Part shown: positions 25,291 to 33,715 of the stretch, one piece after another
Position numbering within the stretch: position 1 is the stretch's first letter
Layout: every line of letters starts with the position of its first letter
Assembly: GCA_017431515.1 (NCBI GenBank)
Contig: JAFRKV010000048.1
Location: forward strand, 51,928 to 115,927
From: Lachnospiraceae bacterium
GTDB lineage: Bacteria; Bacillota; Clostridia; Lachnospirales; Lachnospiraceae
Length of the DNA: 64,000 nt
Direction: 5' to 3'
Program-made: the position numbers and the translations under genes
Notes under the pieces: model-generated
What the model was told of the DNA's origin: nothing
Database searches by the model: none
What the model saw: the letters and a program-made list of their open reading frames with translations, nothing else

Positions 25291-25524
25291 CTAATCAATA
25301 AAAAAACTATGTCCTATACATGGGCTATCATTTATTGGGGTGATTGGGGTGCTAACACTAATAGACAGACTCCCAGTAAATATTGGGCAATCCCCTTGGC
25401 CGCCAGCCACCTGATCCAGCTCTGTATCCGACAGTTCCACGCCTGCATCCTTGAGGATCTTCTTTGCTTCTTCGGCGCTCTTTGCGTTTTCTACCTTTTC
25501 CTTCAGTTCTCCTGTGAGCTGCAT
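25291..25524 (-). CDS. Nif11-like leader peptide gene 3, Ser/Thr/Cys-rich core
   Basis: A 77-residue peptide. The leader MQLTGELKEKVENAKS... ends in ELDQVAGG. The core (QGDCPIFTGSLSISVSTPIT plus about 15 residues) has two Cys and about ten Ser/Thr, the composition expected of a lanthipeptide-like product. AAGGAGGAAAC precedes the ATG. It is the best candidate in the window for a modified peptide. No LanM/LanB-type enzyme is in the window. Confidence 0.78.
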   Translation of the reverse strand: MQLTGELKEKVENAKSAEEAKKILKDAGVELSDTELDQVAGGQGDCPIFTGSLSISVSTPITPINDSPCIGHSFFID

Positions 25525-25602
25525 TTCGTTTCCTCCTTCGTAAACCCCTTAATGTGAAGCGCCCTTGCTGGGCACATGGCTCTCGTTAGTTTTGGCTCTC
25601 TT

Positions 25603-25870
25603 TCAACCAAACCAAAGCTTTTCTTCGGGCCCATTACACACTATGCGAGGTGGACCGTCCTTCTGACGTTGTATTTGAGCAACGCCCTTGATTATTTTGT
25701 AACGGTTGGCTTCCTGCGCGGATTCTGAACTGATCCACGATTGTCCACCAGAAACCATATTCATTTCTTCATCGGTAAGTTCCATTCCGGCATTAGCGAT
25801 GAGTTCTTTAGCCTGTTCTTTGTTTTCTGCTTTTTTCAACGTTTTCTTTTAATTTGCCTGTAAGTTTCAT
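25603..25870 (-). pseudogene. Nif11-like leader peptide gene 4 (frameshift in leader)
   Basis: AGGAGGAGATACCCT precedes an ATG at 25870 reading MKLTGKLKENVEK. An extra A in the run GAAAAAAGC (25831-25836) then throws the frame; the conserved AENKEQAKELIANAGMELTD and MNMVSGG continue one frame over to a stop at 25603. The core is about 46 residues with one Cys. A TTG inside the run opens the shifted frame but lacks the first dozen leader residues. The position of the shift matches that in gene 1. Confidence 0.65.
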
Positions 25871-25900
25871 AGGGTATCTCCTCCTGAGCAGATTTCATTG

Positions 25901-26143
25901 TCAGAAATAAACGCCGCAATACTTGCACACCTTTCTTCCGTCTATTCCCTCCTCAAATACATGATCGCTGCCGCCCGGGTTCCATTGGCATTTTGTGTTA
26001 TCATAATCGTCTCCGCTGCCGCCTGAAACCATTTCCAGTTCGTCATCATGAAGGAGCGTTCCTGACATTTTGATGGCGTTCCTTGCGTCTGTCTTTCTCT
26101 GTGGGTTCTCCGGTTTTTCTTTCGGTTTACTTGTAAGTTTCAT
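25901..26143 (-). CDS. Nif11-like leader peptide gene 5, zinc-ribbon-like core
   Basis: An 80-residue peptide. The leader is degenerate (MKLTSKPKEKPENPQRKTDA) but ends ELEMVSGG. The core SGDDYDNTKCQWNPGG... then HVFEEG and KVCKYCGVYF holds three Cys and a His in a C-x(9)-H-x(9)-C-x2-C order that could bind zinc. It is the first gene of a minus-strand run with genes 4 and 3, probably read from the TATAAT at 26181-26186. Confidence 0.72.
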   Translation of the reverse strand: MKLTSKPKEKPENPQRKTDARNAIKMSGTLLHDDELEMVSGGSGDDYDNTKCQWNPGGSDHVFEEGIDGRKVCKYCGVYF

Positions 26144-26171
26144 AGGGCATTACCTCTTGCAGATTTGATAA

Positions 26172-26290
26172 TTCTACCTTATTATACGATGAAATTGTCG
26201 ATGTGGCAGTTCTTTTTTTGTGTCTGCATAAAAAGAAATACAGAATAAAGGACGGCGAAAAAAGACCCATTTCATGATATAATGTCCTCT
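26172..26290. repeat. duplicated divergent promoter block, copy 1
   Basis: Bases 26172-26234 and about 26259-26290 are identical to 29722-29813. The block carries TATAAT on the minus strand (26186-26181, towards leader gene 5) and the extended -10 TGATATAAT on the plus strand (TATAAT at 26278-26283, towards preA). Copy 1 has an extra segment of about 26 bases between AAAAAG runs. Confidence 0.75.
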
Positions 26291-26374
26291 ATAAAGAAGC
26301 GTATCGAAAATCTCGATGTCATCTGCCAGAACTTTCATGACGGGACGGCAATCCCGATAAAGAGGTAACAAACT

Positions 26375-27910
26375 ATGGGAAATAATGCATATGGTCTTCA
26401 AACAATCATAAAACGATCAGATATGATCTCCTGCGCACTGTGCAAGGATGCGCCCTGCACAGCCGCATGCCTGAGTATGGATCCGGCCGGATTGCTGCGC
26501 AGTATCTGGTTTGAAAATGAAAAGACGGCAGCGGCAAGGATCCCGGAAGAAAGCCCCTGCAGGGACTGCCCGGCGCCATGCGAGAAAGCCTGCGCCCGTC
26601 CGGGTCAGGTTCCGGTGAAAAAGCTGATGGAAAGGCTCCATGACGAGGTAAAGCCTGCGCTGGAAGTGGCGTATCCGGATGATGAGGACAGATTGAAAAC
26701 AGATCTTTGCGGAATCCCGCTGGAGAATCCGTTTTTGCTTTCGTCCTCTGTGGTGGCAAGCACTTATGATATGTGTGCCAGAGCTTTTGAGGCAGGGTGG
26801 GCCGGCGTGGCCTTCAAAACAGTCTGCACGCTGGATATTCATGAAGCGTCCCCTCGTTTTGCGGCTCTCACAGGAGACAATGGAAATATCATTGGTTTTA
26901 AGAATATCGAACAGCTTTCCGACCACAGTGTGGCTGAGAATATGAGCATCTTCCGGCGCCTGAAAGAAAACTATCCCACGAAGTTCATTCTGGCCTCCAT
27001 CATGGGACAAAACGAAGAAGAATGGGAAGAGCTGGCGAGGATCTGCGGGGAGAACGGAGCAGATGCAGTAGAACTGAATTTTTCCTGTCCCAATATGATG
27101 GAAGGGGGGCTTGGCTCTGACATCGGGCAGGTGCCGGAGTTGGTGGAGAGATTTACCGCGGCGGCAAGGAGAGGAACGAAAATCCCGATCCTTGCAAAAC
27201 TTACACCGAATGTGGCGCAGATGAGTCCTGCTGCAGAAGCCGCGAAGCGGGGCGGGGCAGACGGGATCGCTGCGATCAATACCATCAAGAGTATCATCGG
27301 GGTGAATCCCCATACCTATATCACAGCTCCGGCGGTTCATGGAATGTCCGCGGTCGGCGGATACAGTGGCAAGGCGGTCAAGCCCATTGCGCTCCGCTTT
27401 ATTGGAGAAATGGGAAAAAATCCGCAGCTCCATGACATGCATATCAGCGCCATGGGAGGGATCGAAAACTGGATCGACGCACTGGAATTCATCCTTCTTG
27501 GCGCGGGCAGTGTGCAGGTGACGACAGCAGTGATGCAGTATGGCTACAGGATCATTGATGATCTGAAGACCGGGCTGAATGATTATCTTGCAGAAAAGGG
27601 ACTCCAACATGTGAAGGATGTCAGAGGATTGGCACTCGATACTGTCAGTGATACCACGGATGTGATCGAGCGTGATACCGTGATCTTTCCCAAATTCCAG
27701 AGAGAGAAATGTATCGGCTGCGGCAGGTGTGAGATATCCTGTGCGGATGGAGGTCATCAGGCAATTCGATTAAATGAGAACAGGCAGCCCGTTTTTGACG
27801 GGAAGAAATGTGTGGGATGCCATCTCTGTGTTCTTGTATGTCCGCAGGAAGCAATCGCATCATCAAGGAAACGCATCGTGGTGCAAAGAAAGCAAAAGCC
27901 GGTAAACTGA
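26375..27910 (+). CDS. preA: PreA-like dihydropyrimidine dehydrogenase / dihydroorotate dehydrogenase-family protein with Fe-S ends
   Basis: A 511-residue flavoprotein. An N-terminal Cys cluster (CALCKDAPCTAACLSMDP and CRDCPAPCEKAC) resembles the Fe-S domain of glutamate-synthase-like subunits. The TIM barrel (about 110-430) has NPFLLSSSVV, ELNFSCPNM with the catalytic Cys region, and AMGGIENW. Two C-terminal 4Fe-4S motifs (CIGCGRCEISC and CVGCHLCVLVC) complete it. It probably reduces uracil/thymine or a related pyrimidine with NAD(P)H, normally with PreT; no PreT is adjacent. The N-terminal Cys domain fused to PreA could replace part of PreT. Confidence 0.85.
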   Translation: MGNNAYGLQTIIKRSDMISCALCKDAPCTAACLSMDPAGLLRSIWFENEKTAAARIPEESPCRDCPAPCEKACARPGQVPVKKLMERLHDEVKPALEVAYPDDEDRLKTDLCGIPLENPFLLSSSVVASTYDMCARAFEAGWAGVAFKTVCTLDIHEASPRFAALTGDNGNIIGFKNIEQLSDHSVAENMSIFRRLKENYPTKFILASIMGQNEEEWEELARICGENGADAVELNFSCPNMMEGGLGSDIGQVPELVERFTAAARRGTKIPILAKLTPNVAQMSPAAEAAKRGGADGIAAINTIKSIIGVNPHTYITAPAVHGMSAVGGYSGKAVKPIALRFIGEMGKNPQLHDMHISAMGGIENWIDALEFILLGAGSVQVTTAVMQYGYRIIDDLKTGLNDYLAEKGLQHVKDVRGLALDTVSDTTDVIERDTVIFPKFQREKCIGCGRCEISCADGGHQAIRLNENRQPVFDGKKCVGCHLCVLVCPQEAIASSRKRIVVQRKQKPVN

Positions 27911-27987
27911 TTTTGCGATCAAACACGCACCCGACTATTGATTTAATCGCAAAACCATGTTAGATTTACATCGGAGGAAGATGACAA

Positions 27988-29244
27988 ATGTACATAAAAC
28001 GAGACATAGAAAACGTGATTCTTGATGCTGCGGCTTCGTTTCAGGTTATTACTGTTTACGGAAGCAGACAGGTGGGCAAGACCACGACAGCGGAAATTCT
28101 GTTTGGGGGAGAATTTGAGTTCGTTACGCTGGATGATTCCGATGAATTTATCTTGGCGCAGACAAACCCCAAGGGATTTCTTGAGTCGCATCCCTGGCCG
28201 CTTGTGATCGACGAGGTTCAAAAGGCGGTCGGTCTTCTTAATGAGATCAAGATAATAGTCGATGAGCAAAGAAGGGCATGGATGAGAAACGATGAACCAC
28301 GAAGACTTATGTATGTTCTGACAGGCTCCAATCAGTTTGAACTACAGGAAGGGATAGCTGAATCACTCGCAGGCAGAACAGCGATAATAAACATGGCGGG
28401 ATTGACTCAGGTAGAAAAAAGAAACAAAAGAGGATCAGTTTTTGAAGTAGATTTCGAAAAATCGATACAAAAGCAAAGGGACAACTCAGGCTATTACCAA
28501 AACAACAACGAGATCTTTGCGGAGATTTTTCAGGGCGGTATGCCGGATGTATGCACGGGAGAATCCGAAAGGGATCTGTATTACAAGTCGTATATAGACA
28601 CATATATAGAAAAAGATGTCAGGAAACTAATCAGTGCATCCAGTGAAATGCAATTCCGAAGGTTCATTTCGCTGATCGCTCTAAGAACGGCTCAGGAACT
28701 GACATATAGTGAAATATCCAACTCTTTAGGCATAAACGTCGATACATGTAAACGCTGGATCTCGATCCTGCAAACATCCGGGATAATCTATCTACTGCAG
28801 CCATATATGGCGAATGCATCCAAGAGGATAATCAAAGCTCCCAAGTTTTATTTTATGGATACCGGACTATGTGCCTATCTTTGTAAATGGCCTACCGCAC
28901 AGATGCTTAAGGACTGCGCGATGAACGGGGCTTTTTTTGAGACTTACGTTGTGAGCGAAATAATCAAAAGTTTTTATAATGCAGGTATTGATCCCGGACA
29001 GTATCTGTATTATTACCGGGATATAGACAAAAAAGAGGTTGATATACTGCTTGTCAAAGAAGGAAACCTGTATCCGGTTGAAATTAAGAAGAGCGCTAAT
29101 CCCAGCAAACCAACCAAGAACTTTCATGTATTGGAAAAATACAATATGCCGATAATGCGTGGGATGATAATTGATAATGCAGAAAAAGTACACGTACTAA
29201 ACGATAAAGCATTTATCTTCCCGGTTTCTTTACTGGGCTATTGA
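27988..29244 (+). CDS. AAA ATPase with DUF4143 domain
   Basis: A 418-residue protein. It has Walker A GSRQVGKTT near residue 25 and Walker B LVIDEVQK, then sensor VLTGSNQF. A helix-turn-helix-like segment (YSEISNSLGINVDTCKRWIS) lies in the middle. The C-terminal DUF4143 part has EVDILLVKEGNLYPVEIKKS, a nuclease-like fold. This is a widespread accessory family of uncertain function, often multi-copy and linked to mobile regions. GGAGGAAG precedes the ATG. Base composition is more AT-rich than the flanking housekeeping genes. Confidence 0.9.
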   Translation: MYIKRDIENVILDAAASFQVITVYGSRQVGKTTTAEILFGGEFEFVTLDDSDEFILAQTNPKGFLESHPWPLVIDEVQKAVGLLNEIKIIVDEQRRAWMRNDEPRRLMYVLTGSNQFELQEGIAESLAGRTAIINMAGLTQVEKRNKRGSVFEVDFEKSIQKQRDNSGYYQNNNEIFAEIFQGGMPDVCTGESERDLYYKSYIDTYIEKDVRKLISASSEMQFRRFISLIALRTAQELTYSEISNSLGINVDTCKRWISILQTSGIIYLLQPYMANASKRIIKAPKFYFMDTGLCAYLCKWPTAQMLKDCAMNGAFFETYVVSEIIKSFYNAGIDPGQYLYYYRDIDKKEVDILLVKEGNLYPVEIKKSANPSKPTKNFHVLEKYNMPIMRGMIIDNAEKVHVLNDKAFIFPVSLLGY

Positions 29245-29384
29245 AGAGAGAAGGCTTCATTTCAGCACGGAAATACAATAGAAAAAAGGATCCATGAACT
29301 TGAAAATCTCTAAAGGCTGAAGCATCCAAGAATAAGCTCTGTAAGCAAAGCGGGCTGGCTATATCTTGCTATATCACACGCTCA

Positions 29385-29603
29385 CTATCGCCAAGACGAA
29401 TTGAATTCAAGCTTATATTCGACGCCAACGTCAATACCCTCTTCGTCAAGTTCTGTAAGTGCGCTATTCACACCTCCCGCCACCTGATCCAGATCATCGT
29501 CACTGAGGATCATGCCGGCTTTTGAGATGAGTTCCTTTTCCTTTTCCTGTTCTTTGTTTTCTGCTTTTTCGTCTTTCTCTTTCAGTTTTCCTGTTAGTTT
29601 CAT
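29385..29603 (-). CDS. Nif11-like leader peptide gene 6
   Basis: A 72-residue peptide. The leader MKLTGKLKEKDEKAENKEQE..., slightly longer than the others, ends DLDQVAGG. The core VNSALTELDEEGIDVGVEYK then LEFNSSWR is acidic and free of Cys. AGGTGAAG precedes the ATG. It lies downstream of the truncated leader 7, and both would be read from the minus-strand TATAAT of promoter-block copy 2. Confidence 0.72.
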   Translation of the reverse strand: MKLTGKLKEKDEKAENKEQEKEKELISKAGMILSDDDLDQVAGGVNSALTELDEEGIDVGVEYKLEFNSSWR

Positions 29604-29630
29604 GATTACTTCACCTTTGAAAGCAATTAA

Positions 29631-29693
29631 CTATCGCTCTGTCAGTTTCTTTTTTTCTTCCACGTTATCTTTCAGTTTCCCTGTAAGTTTCAT
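29631..29693 (-). pseudogene. truncated Nif11-like leader peptide gene 7
   Basis: GGAGGTGTAGC precedes an ATG reading MKLTGKLKDNVEEKKKLTER and then TAG: only the first half of a leader, with no GG site or core. It sits between the promoter block and gene 6, so it may now act only as a short upstream frame. Confidence 0.55.
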
Positions 29694-29721
29694 GCTACAC
29701 CTCCGCTATTGCTGTATGCCG

Positions 29722-29813
29722 TTCTACCTTATTATACGATGAAATTGTCGATGTGGCAGTTCTTTTTTTGTGTCTGCATAAAAAAAGACCCATTTCATGA
29801 TATAATGTCCTCT
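29722..29813. repeat. duplicated divergent promoter block, copy 2
   Basis: An exact copy of the 26172-26290 block except that about 26 internal bases are absent. TATAAT points left (29736-29731) to leader genes 7/6 and TGATATAAT points right (TATAAT at 29801-29806) to the M13 peptidase. Identity over about 92 bases in non-coding DNA implies recent duplication or conversion. Confidence 0.75.
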
Positions 29814-29869
29814 AAGGAGATCAGGACTCTGACACCAACTTCGTTGGCGTGAAGTATGGAGGTAACCGT

Positions 29870-32029
29870 ATGAAAAAATCCCATACAAAAAGAATGATGA
29901 TTGTGCTTCTTGCGGACATACTGATTTTTTCCTCCGGATGCGCTACGGCTGAAATCAAAGAGGAACCCCGCACGATTGCGGCAGACGAGGCGGTATCGGA
30001 CGAAACCGAAAAGATGGCGGAGGATGAAGCCGCAGCCGATCATGAAGATGAACTTGCGTCCAATGAGGGGCAAACCTTCGCAGGCGGGATCCCATGGACC
30101 GATTCGAATCTGAAAAGCAATATAAAAGCCGATGACAAGCTTTCCCCGGAGGATGATTTTTACCTTTACGCGAACCATGACTGGCTTCTCGCAACGGAAC
30201 TCAAAGAAAACGAATCTGCATTCGGTCCCGGGTTTTTATCTGAGGAAAAGACAGAGGAGAAGGCGAGGCTTCTTTTAGAAGACGATTCGCTGAAGAGTCA
30301 TGATGCGGAACTGGTACAGTCACTCTATTATGCGCTGATGGACTGGGATGCGAGAAATGAAGCGGGAATGAAACCTGTGATGAAGACGGTTCGGGATATT
30401 CAGGGCATCGATAATATGGAGGAACTGTCCGAGTTTATCTGTGATCCGGTAAGAAGCAGATTTGTACCGGTATTTCTTAGTATAAACAATGACATTTCTT
30501 ATGATGATTCAAGCCGGTATATCACGTGCATACAACTGTCTCCTTTCACTCTCATTGATGCAGCTGAATATGCAGACAGGACAGACGTGGGAGACCGCTA
30601 TTACGAAGCGAGGGCTTTTTTGGCAAAAGCAATGCTGACCAGAGCGGGTTTCAGCGAAACGGAAGCGGAGCAGATGTTTTCGGATATGATAAGTCTCGAG
30701 GGGAAGATTGCGGAAAAGTCGCTGACCAGTGCTGACAAAATGAGCCCGGATTACATGGAGAGGTCAAACAACATCTATTCGCCGGAGGAGGTTGCCGGAC
30801 TTACAAGCTCCTATCCCCTTGCCCGTATGCTGAAAGGGCGTCAATATGATGATGCAGAGCGGTATCTGGTATTGGAACCGGAAGCCGTGAGGCGCATCGA
30901 CGAATTATATGACGAAGAGAATCTGGATGTCATCAAGGCTTATATGATAATCGGTTATTTGAATCAAATGGCATATTGCCTTGACAGAGAGTCTTATGAT
31001 GCCATGGTCGAGAGCTATCATATCATGGATGGTTCCACGGGCGATCCGGATTATAAAAATGAAGCTTTTGAGGTTGTAAAGGCAAATCTGTCTACACCCC
31101 TTTCCAGGCTTTTTCTGGAAAAGTATGATCAGACCGAAAAGAAAGAGCGGATCACGAAACTATGCGAGGAGTCCGTCGAAGCGTACCGCGAGATGCTGAA
31201 AAAAGAGGACTGGCTATCGGATGAGACAAAAAACAAAGCGATCGAAAAACTGGATGCTATGAGAATCCATGCAGTATATCCCGAAGAATGGGAAGATTAC
31301 AGCAGCCTGAGTCTGAAGGGGCTTTCTCTCTATGACCAGGTCGTGGAAATGGGGGAATATAAAAGAACCTTGGATCGTGCAAAAACAAATGCTGCGGTCA
31401 ATCCCGAGATCTGGAGCAACGAATTTGACATACTGACTTCCAATGCATTTTATCATCCGTCTCAGAACGCCATAATCATCTTACTTGGTATCCTTGACGA
31501 GCCGAATTATGATGACGACATGTCCGAGGAAGCTCTTCTTGGCGGCATCGGTACGATGATCGCTCATGAGATCAGCCATGCGTTTGATACAGCCGGAGCG
31601 CAATATGACAAGGATGGTAATTTAAGGGACTGGTGGACCAAAGAGGATTATGAGGCTTTTCATGAAAGAGCGGATAAGCTGATCGCGTATTATGACGGTA
31701 TGACAGCCTGGGCCGGACAGAAGATCCCGGGGGAGAATATCCAGATAGAAGCGATCGCTGATATGGCGGGTCTGAAGGCAATGCTTAAGATCGCCGAAGA
31801 AAAGGATGATTTTGATTATGATGCGTTCTTCCGTGCGTATGCGGCATTTTGGAGACTCCTGTTAACCCCTGAGGAGGCAGCCAATTGTATTATATGGGAT
31901 ACACATCCTCCCTATTATTTAAGAACGAATGCAACGCTTCAGCAGTTTGATGAATTCAATCAGACCTATGATATCAAAGAGGGCGACAATATGTATCTCG
32001 AACCGGAGGTTCGGGTCTCTGTTTGGTGA
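29870..32029 (+). CDS. M13-family (neprilysin-like) zinc metallopeptidase lipoprotein
   Basis: A 719-residue surface peptidase. A signal peptide ends at lipobox FSSGC and is followed by a Glu/Ala-rich linker. The gluzincin motif IAHEISHAFD gives His566, Glu567 and His570, and EAIADMAG gives the third ligand Glu627 and Asp631. The C-terminal DTHPPYYLRTN and the terminal W are typical, and the length is full for M13. GGAGGTAACCGT supports the ATG at 29870. It probably degrades oligopeptides outside the cell. It is driven by the duplicated promoter block. Confidence 0.93.
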   Translation: MKKSHTKRMMIVLLADILIFSSGCATAEIKEEPRTIAADEAVSDETEKMAEDEAAADHEDELASNEGQTFAGGIPWTDSNLKSNIKADDKLSPEDDFYLYANHDWLLATELKENESAFGPGFLSEEKTEEKARLLLEDDSLKSHDAELVQSLYYALMDWDARNEAGMKPVMKTVRDIQGIDNMEELSEFICDPVRSRFVPVFLSINNDISYDDSSRYITCIQLSPFTLIDAAEYADRTDVGDRYYEARAFLAKAMLTRAGFSETEAEQMFSDMISLEGKIAEKSLTSADKMSPDYMERSNNIYSPEEVAGLTSSYPLARMLKGRQYDDAERYLVLEPEAVRRIDELYDEENLDVIKAYMIIGYLNQMAYCLDRESYDAMVESYHIMDGSTGDPDYKNEAFEVVKANLSTPLSRLFLEKYDQTEKKERITKLCEESVEAYREMLKKEDWLSDETKNKAIEKLDAMRIHAVYPEEWEDYSSLSLKGLSLYDQVVEMGEYKRTLDRAKTNAAVNPEIWSNEFDILTSNAFYHPSQNAIIILLGILDEPNYDDDMSEEALLGGIGTMIAHEISHAFDTAGAQYDKDGNLRDWWTKEDYEAFHERADKLIAYYDGMTAWAGQKIPGENIQIEAIADMAGLKAMLKIAEEKDDFDYDAFFRAYAAFWRLLLTPEEAANCIIWDTHPPYYLRTNATLQQFDEFNQTYDIKEGDNMYLEPEVRVSVW

Positions 32030-32057
32030 ATAAGGATTCTATCAAAAGTAAAAAACA

Positions 32058-32088
32058 CAGCCCGGGAAAACCGGGCTGCTTTTGTTTT
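32058..32088. terminator. bidirectional terminator between M13 peptidase and transaldolase
   Basis: CAGCCCGG-GAAAA-CCGGGCTG is followed by CTTTTGTTTT on the plus strand and by TGTTTTTTAC on the minus strand, serving both convergent genes. Confidence 0.85.
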
Positions 32089-32118
32089 ACAGATTCCTGA
32101 AGCATTTGATGGAAGATG

Positions 32119-32772
32119 TCAATCGCCGAATACTTCTCTGTAATCCTTCTGGAATTTTTCGATCCCCTGGTCTGTCAGAGGATGCTTGGTCATCTGCATC
32201 AGAACCTTAAAGGGAACGGTAGCGATATGCGCACCAGCCAGAGCCGAGTCTGTGACATGGATCGTGTTGCGGATCGAAGCAGAGATGATCTGCGTGTTGT
32301 AGCCATAGATATCAAATATCTCAGCGATGGTGCGGATCAACTCCACGCCGGTTTCGTTGATGTCATCCAGCCGTCCCACAAAGGGAGAAACATAAGTGGC
32401 ACCGGCTTCTGCTGCCAGCAATGCCTGATTCGCGGAAAAGATCAGGGTTACATTCGTCCGGATCCCTTCGGAAGAAAGAATCTTTACCGCCTTTAAGCCC
32501 TCTGCCGTCATCGGAATCTTGACAACCATGTTCGGATGGATTTTTGCAATTTCACGACCTTCTTTGATCATGCCGTCGGCGTCCACCGTGGTGGCTTTTA
32601 CTTCACCGCTGATGGGACCGTCAACGATGGCGGTGATCTCTTTGATCACTTCCTGAAAATCACGACCCTCTTTGGCGATCAGGGACGGATTTGTGGTCAC
32701 ACCGCTGATGATCCCCATTTCATTTGCAATACGGATCTCTTCTACATTTGCTGTGTCGATAAAAAATTTCAT
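32119..32772 (-). CDS. tal: transaldolase / fructose-6-phosphate aldolase-like
   Basis: A 217-residue short transaldolase (TalC/FSA subfamily). The Schiff-base Lys85 is in MVVKIPMT, with FFIDTAN at the start, [13 protein letters not shown], and IISASIRN near the end. It takes part in the non-oxidative pentose phosphate pathway. Whether it is a true transaldolase or an F6P aldolase cannot be told from this sequence alone. GAGGATCATC precedes the ATG. Confidence 0.92.
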   Translation of the reverse strand: MKFFIDTANVEEIRIANEMGIISGVTTNPSLIAKEGRDFQEVIKEITAIVDGPISGEVKATTVDADGMIKEGREIAKIHPNMVVKIPMTAEGLKAVKILSSEGIRTNVTLIFSANQALLAAEAGATYVSPFVGRLDDINETGVELIRTIAEIFDIYGYNTQIISASIRNTIHVTDSALAGAHIATVPFKVLMQMTKHPLTDQGIEKFQKDYREVFGD

Positions 32773-32784
32773 GATGATCCTCCT

Positions 32785-33585
32785 TTACAGATTCCTTGAC
32801 TTCTCCGCGCAGACGCGCTGCGCTTCGATCACAGCGCCACGGAAACCGTCTGCTTCGAGAGAGGCGACAGCCTCGATCGTCGTACCGCCGGGGGAGCAGA
32901 CCATGTCTTTTAACTGCCCGGGATGCTTTCCGGTTTCCAGTACCATCTTGGCAGAGCCGTAGACTGCTTGCGCTGCGAATTTCAGTGCCTTGTCCCTTGG
33001 CATGCCGTCAAGGACCGCTGCATCTGCCATGGCTTCGATCAGCATAAAGACCATCGCCGGTGAGGAACCGCTGACAGCCGTGACTGCGTCCATCATAGAT
33101 TCCGGCACCTCCTCGCTTTTTCCGAAGCTGTTCAAGAGAAGTGCCGCATCCGCAAGGTCATCCGGCAGTACGGAACTGCTCGCACAATAGGCAGACATCG
33201 CTTCGCCGACCAGAGCGGGGGTATTCGGCATCACGCGGATCAACCGCAGCGTTTTGCCGAACGCTTTCTCCAGAGCACCGATTGGCTGTCCCGCCACAAT
33301 GGAGATCACCAGCGTCTTTTCGCTCACGACGGGCGCGATCTCTTTGATCACCTCGTAAACGAACTGCGGCTTCACTGCAAGGAAAAGGATATCTGCCTCT
33401 TTCGCAGCCTGCCTGTTATCCGTCGTGGTTCGGATCGAAAACTGTCCGGAAAGTTTTTGCAATGCTTCTTCTGATTTGTCTGCGGCGAGAATCTGTTCCT
33501 TTGCAAGCAGACCGGCGGAAAGAATTCCGCCGATCATTGCACTTCCCATATTTCCGCCGCCGATGAAACTGACTTTTTGATTCAT
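32785..33585 (-). CDS. proC: pyrroline-5-carboxylate reductase
   Basis: A 266-residue enzyme for the last step of proline synthesis. It shows GGGNMGSAMIGG (NADPH loop) at residues 9-20, LAVKPQ, VMPNTPALVGEAM, and the C-terminal MVCSPGGTTIEAVASLE signature. Its length is normal. It lies 12 bases before the transaldolase start and could be co-transcribed with it. Confidence 0.95.
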   Translation of the reverse strand: MNQKVSFIGGGNMGSAMIGGILSAGLLAKEQILAADKSEEALQKLSGQFSIRTTTDNRQAAKEADILFLAVKPQFVYEVIKEIAPVVSEKTLVISIVAGQPIGALEKAFGKTLRLIRVMPNTPALVGEAMSAYCASSSVLPDDLADAALLLNSFGKSEEVPESMMDAVTAVSGSSPAMVFMLIEAMADAAVLDGMPRDKALKFAAQAVYGSAKMVLETGKHPGQLKDMVCSPGGTTIEAVASLEADGFRGAVIEAQRVCAEKSRNL

Positions 33586-33610
33586 GGCGTTTTACTCCAT
33601 TAGATCCGAT

Positions 33611-33656
33611 GACACTAAACTCGCCTGCGTACTTCGTACTTGCCTCGTTAAGTGTC
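33611..33656 (-). other. imperfect hairpin in the proC leader
   Basis: GACACTAAAC...GTACTTCGTAC...GTTAAGTGTC forms an imperfect inverted repeat just upstream of proC and downstream of the terminator-like hairpin at 33666. A role in proC expression is possible but not shown. Confidence 0.3.
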
Positions 33657-33665
33657 CCTGTATCG

Positions 33666-33715
33666 AAAAGTCTAAGAAAATCTGCGCATTTCATGCTTGA
33701 TTTTCTAAGGCTTTT
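33666..33715 (-). terminator. long hairpin after the crotonase gene
   Basis: AAAAGTCTAAGAAAATC (33666-33682) pairs with GATTTTCTAAGGCTTTT (33699-33715) at 15 of 17 positions around a 16-base loop. It starts in the crotonase stop codon. On the minus strand it ends CTTTTC, a weak terminator tail. Confidence 0.5.

Noticed and set aside
25825-25845. Programmed -1 frameshift in leader gene 4
   Set aside because: The A-run looks slippery, but restoring the leader frame needs a +1 shift, and the companion gene 1 needs the opposite shift, so simple indel mutation is more likely.
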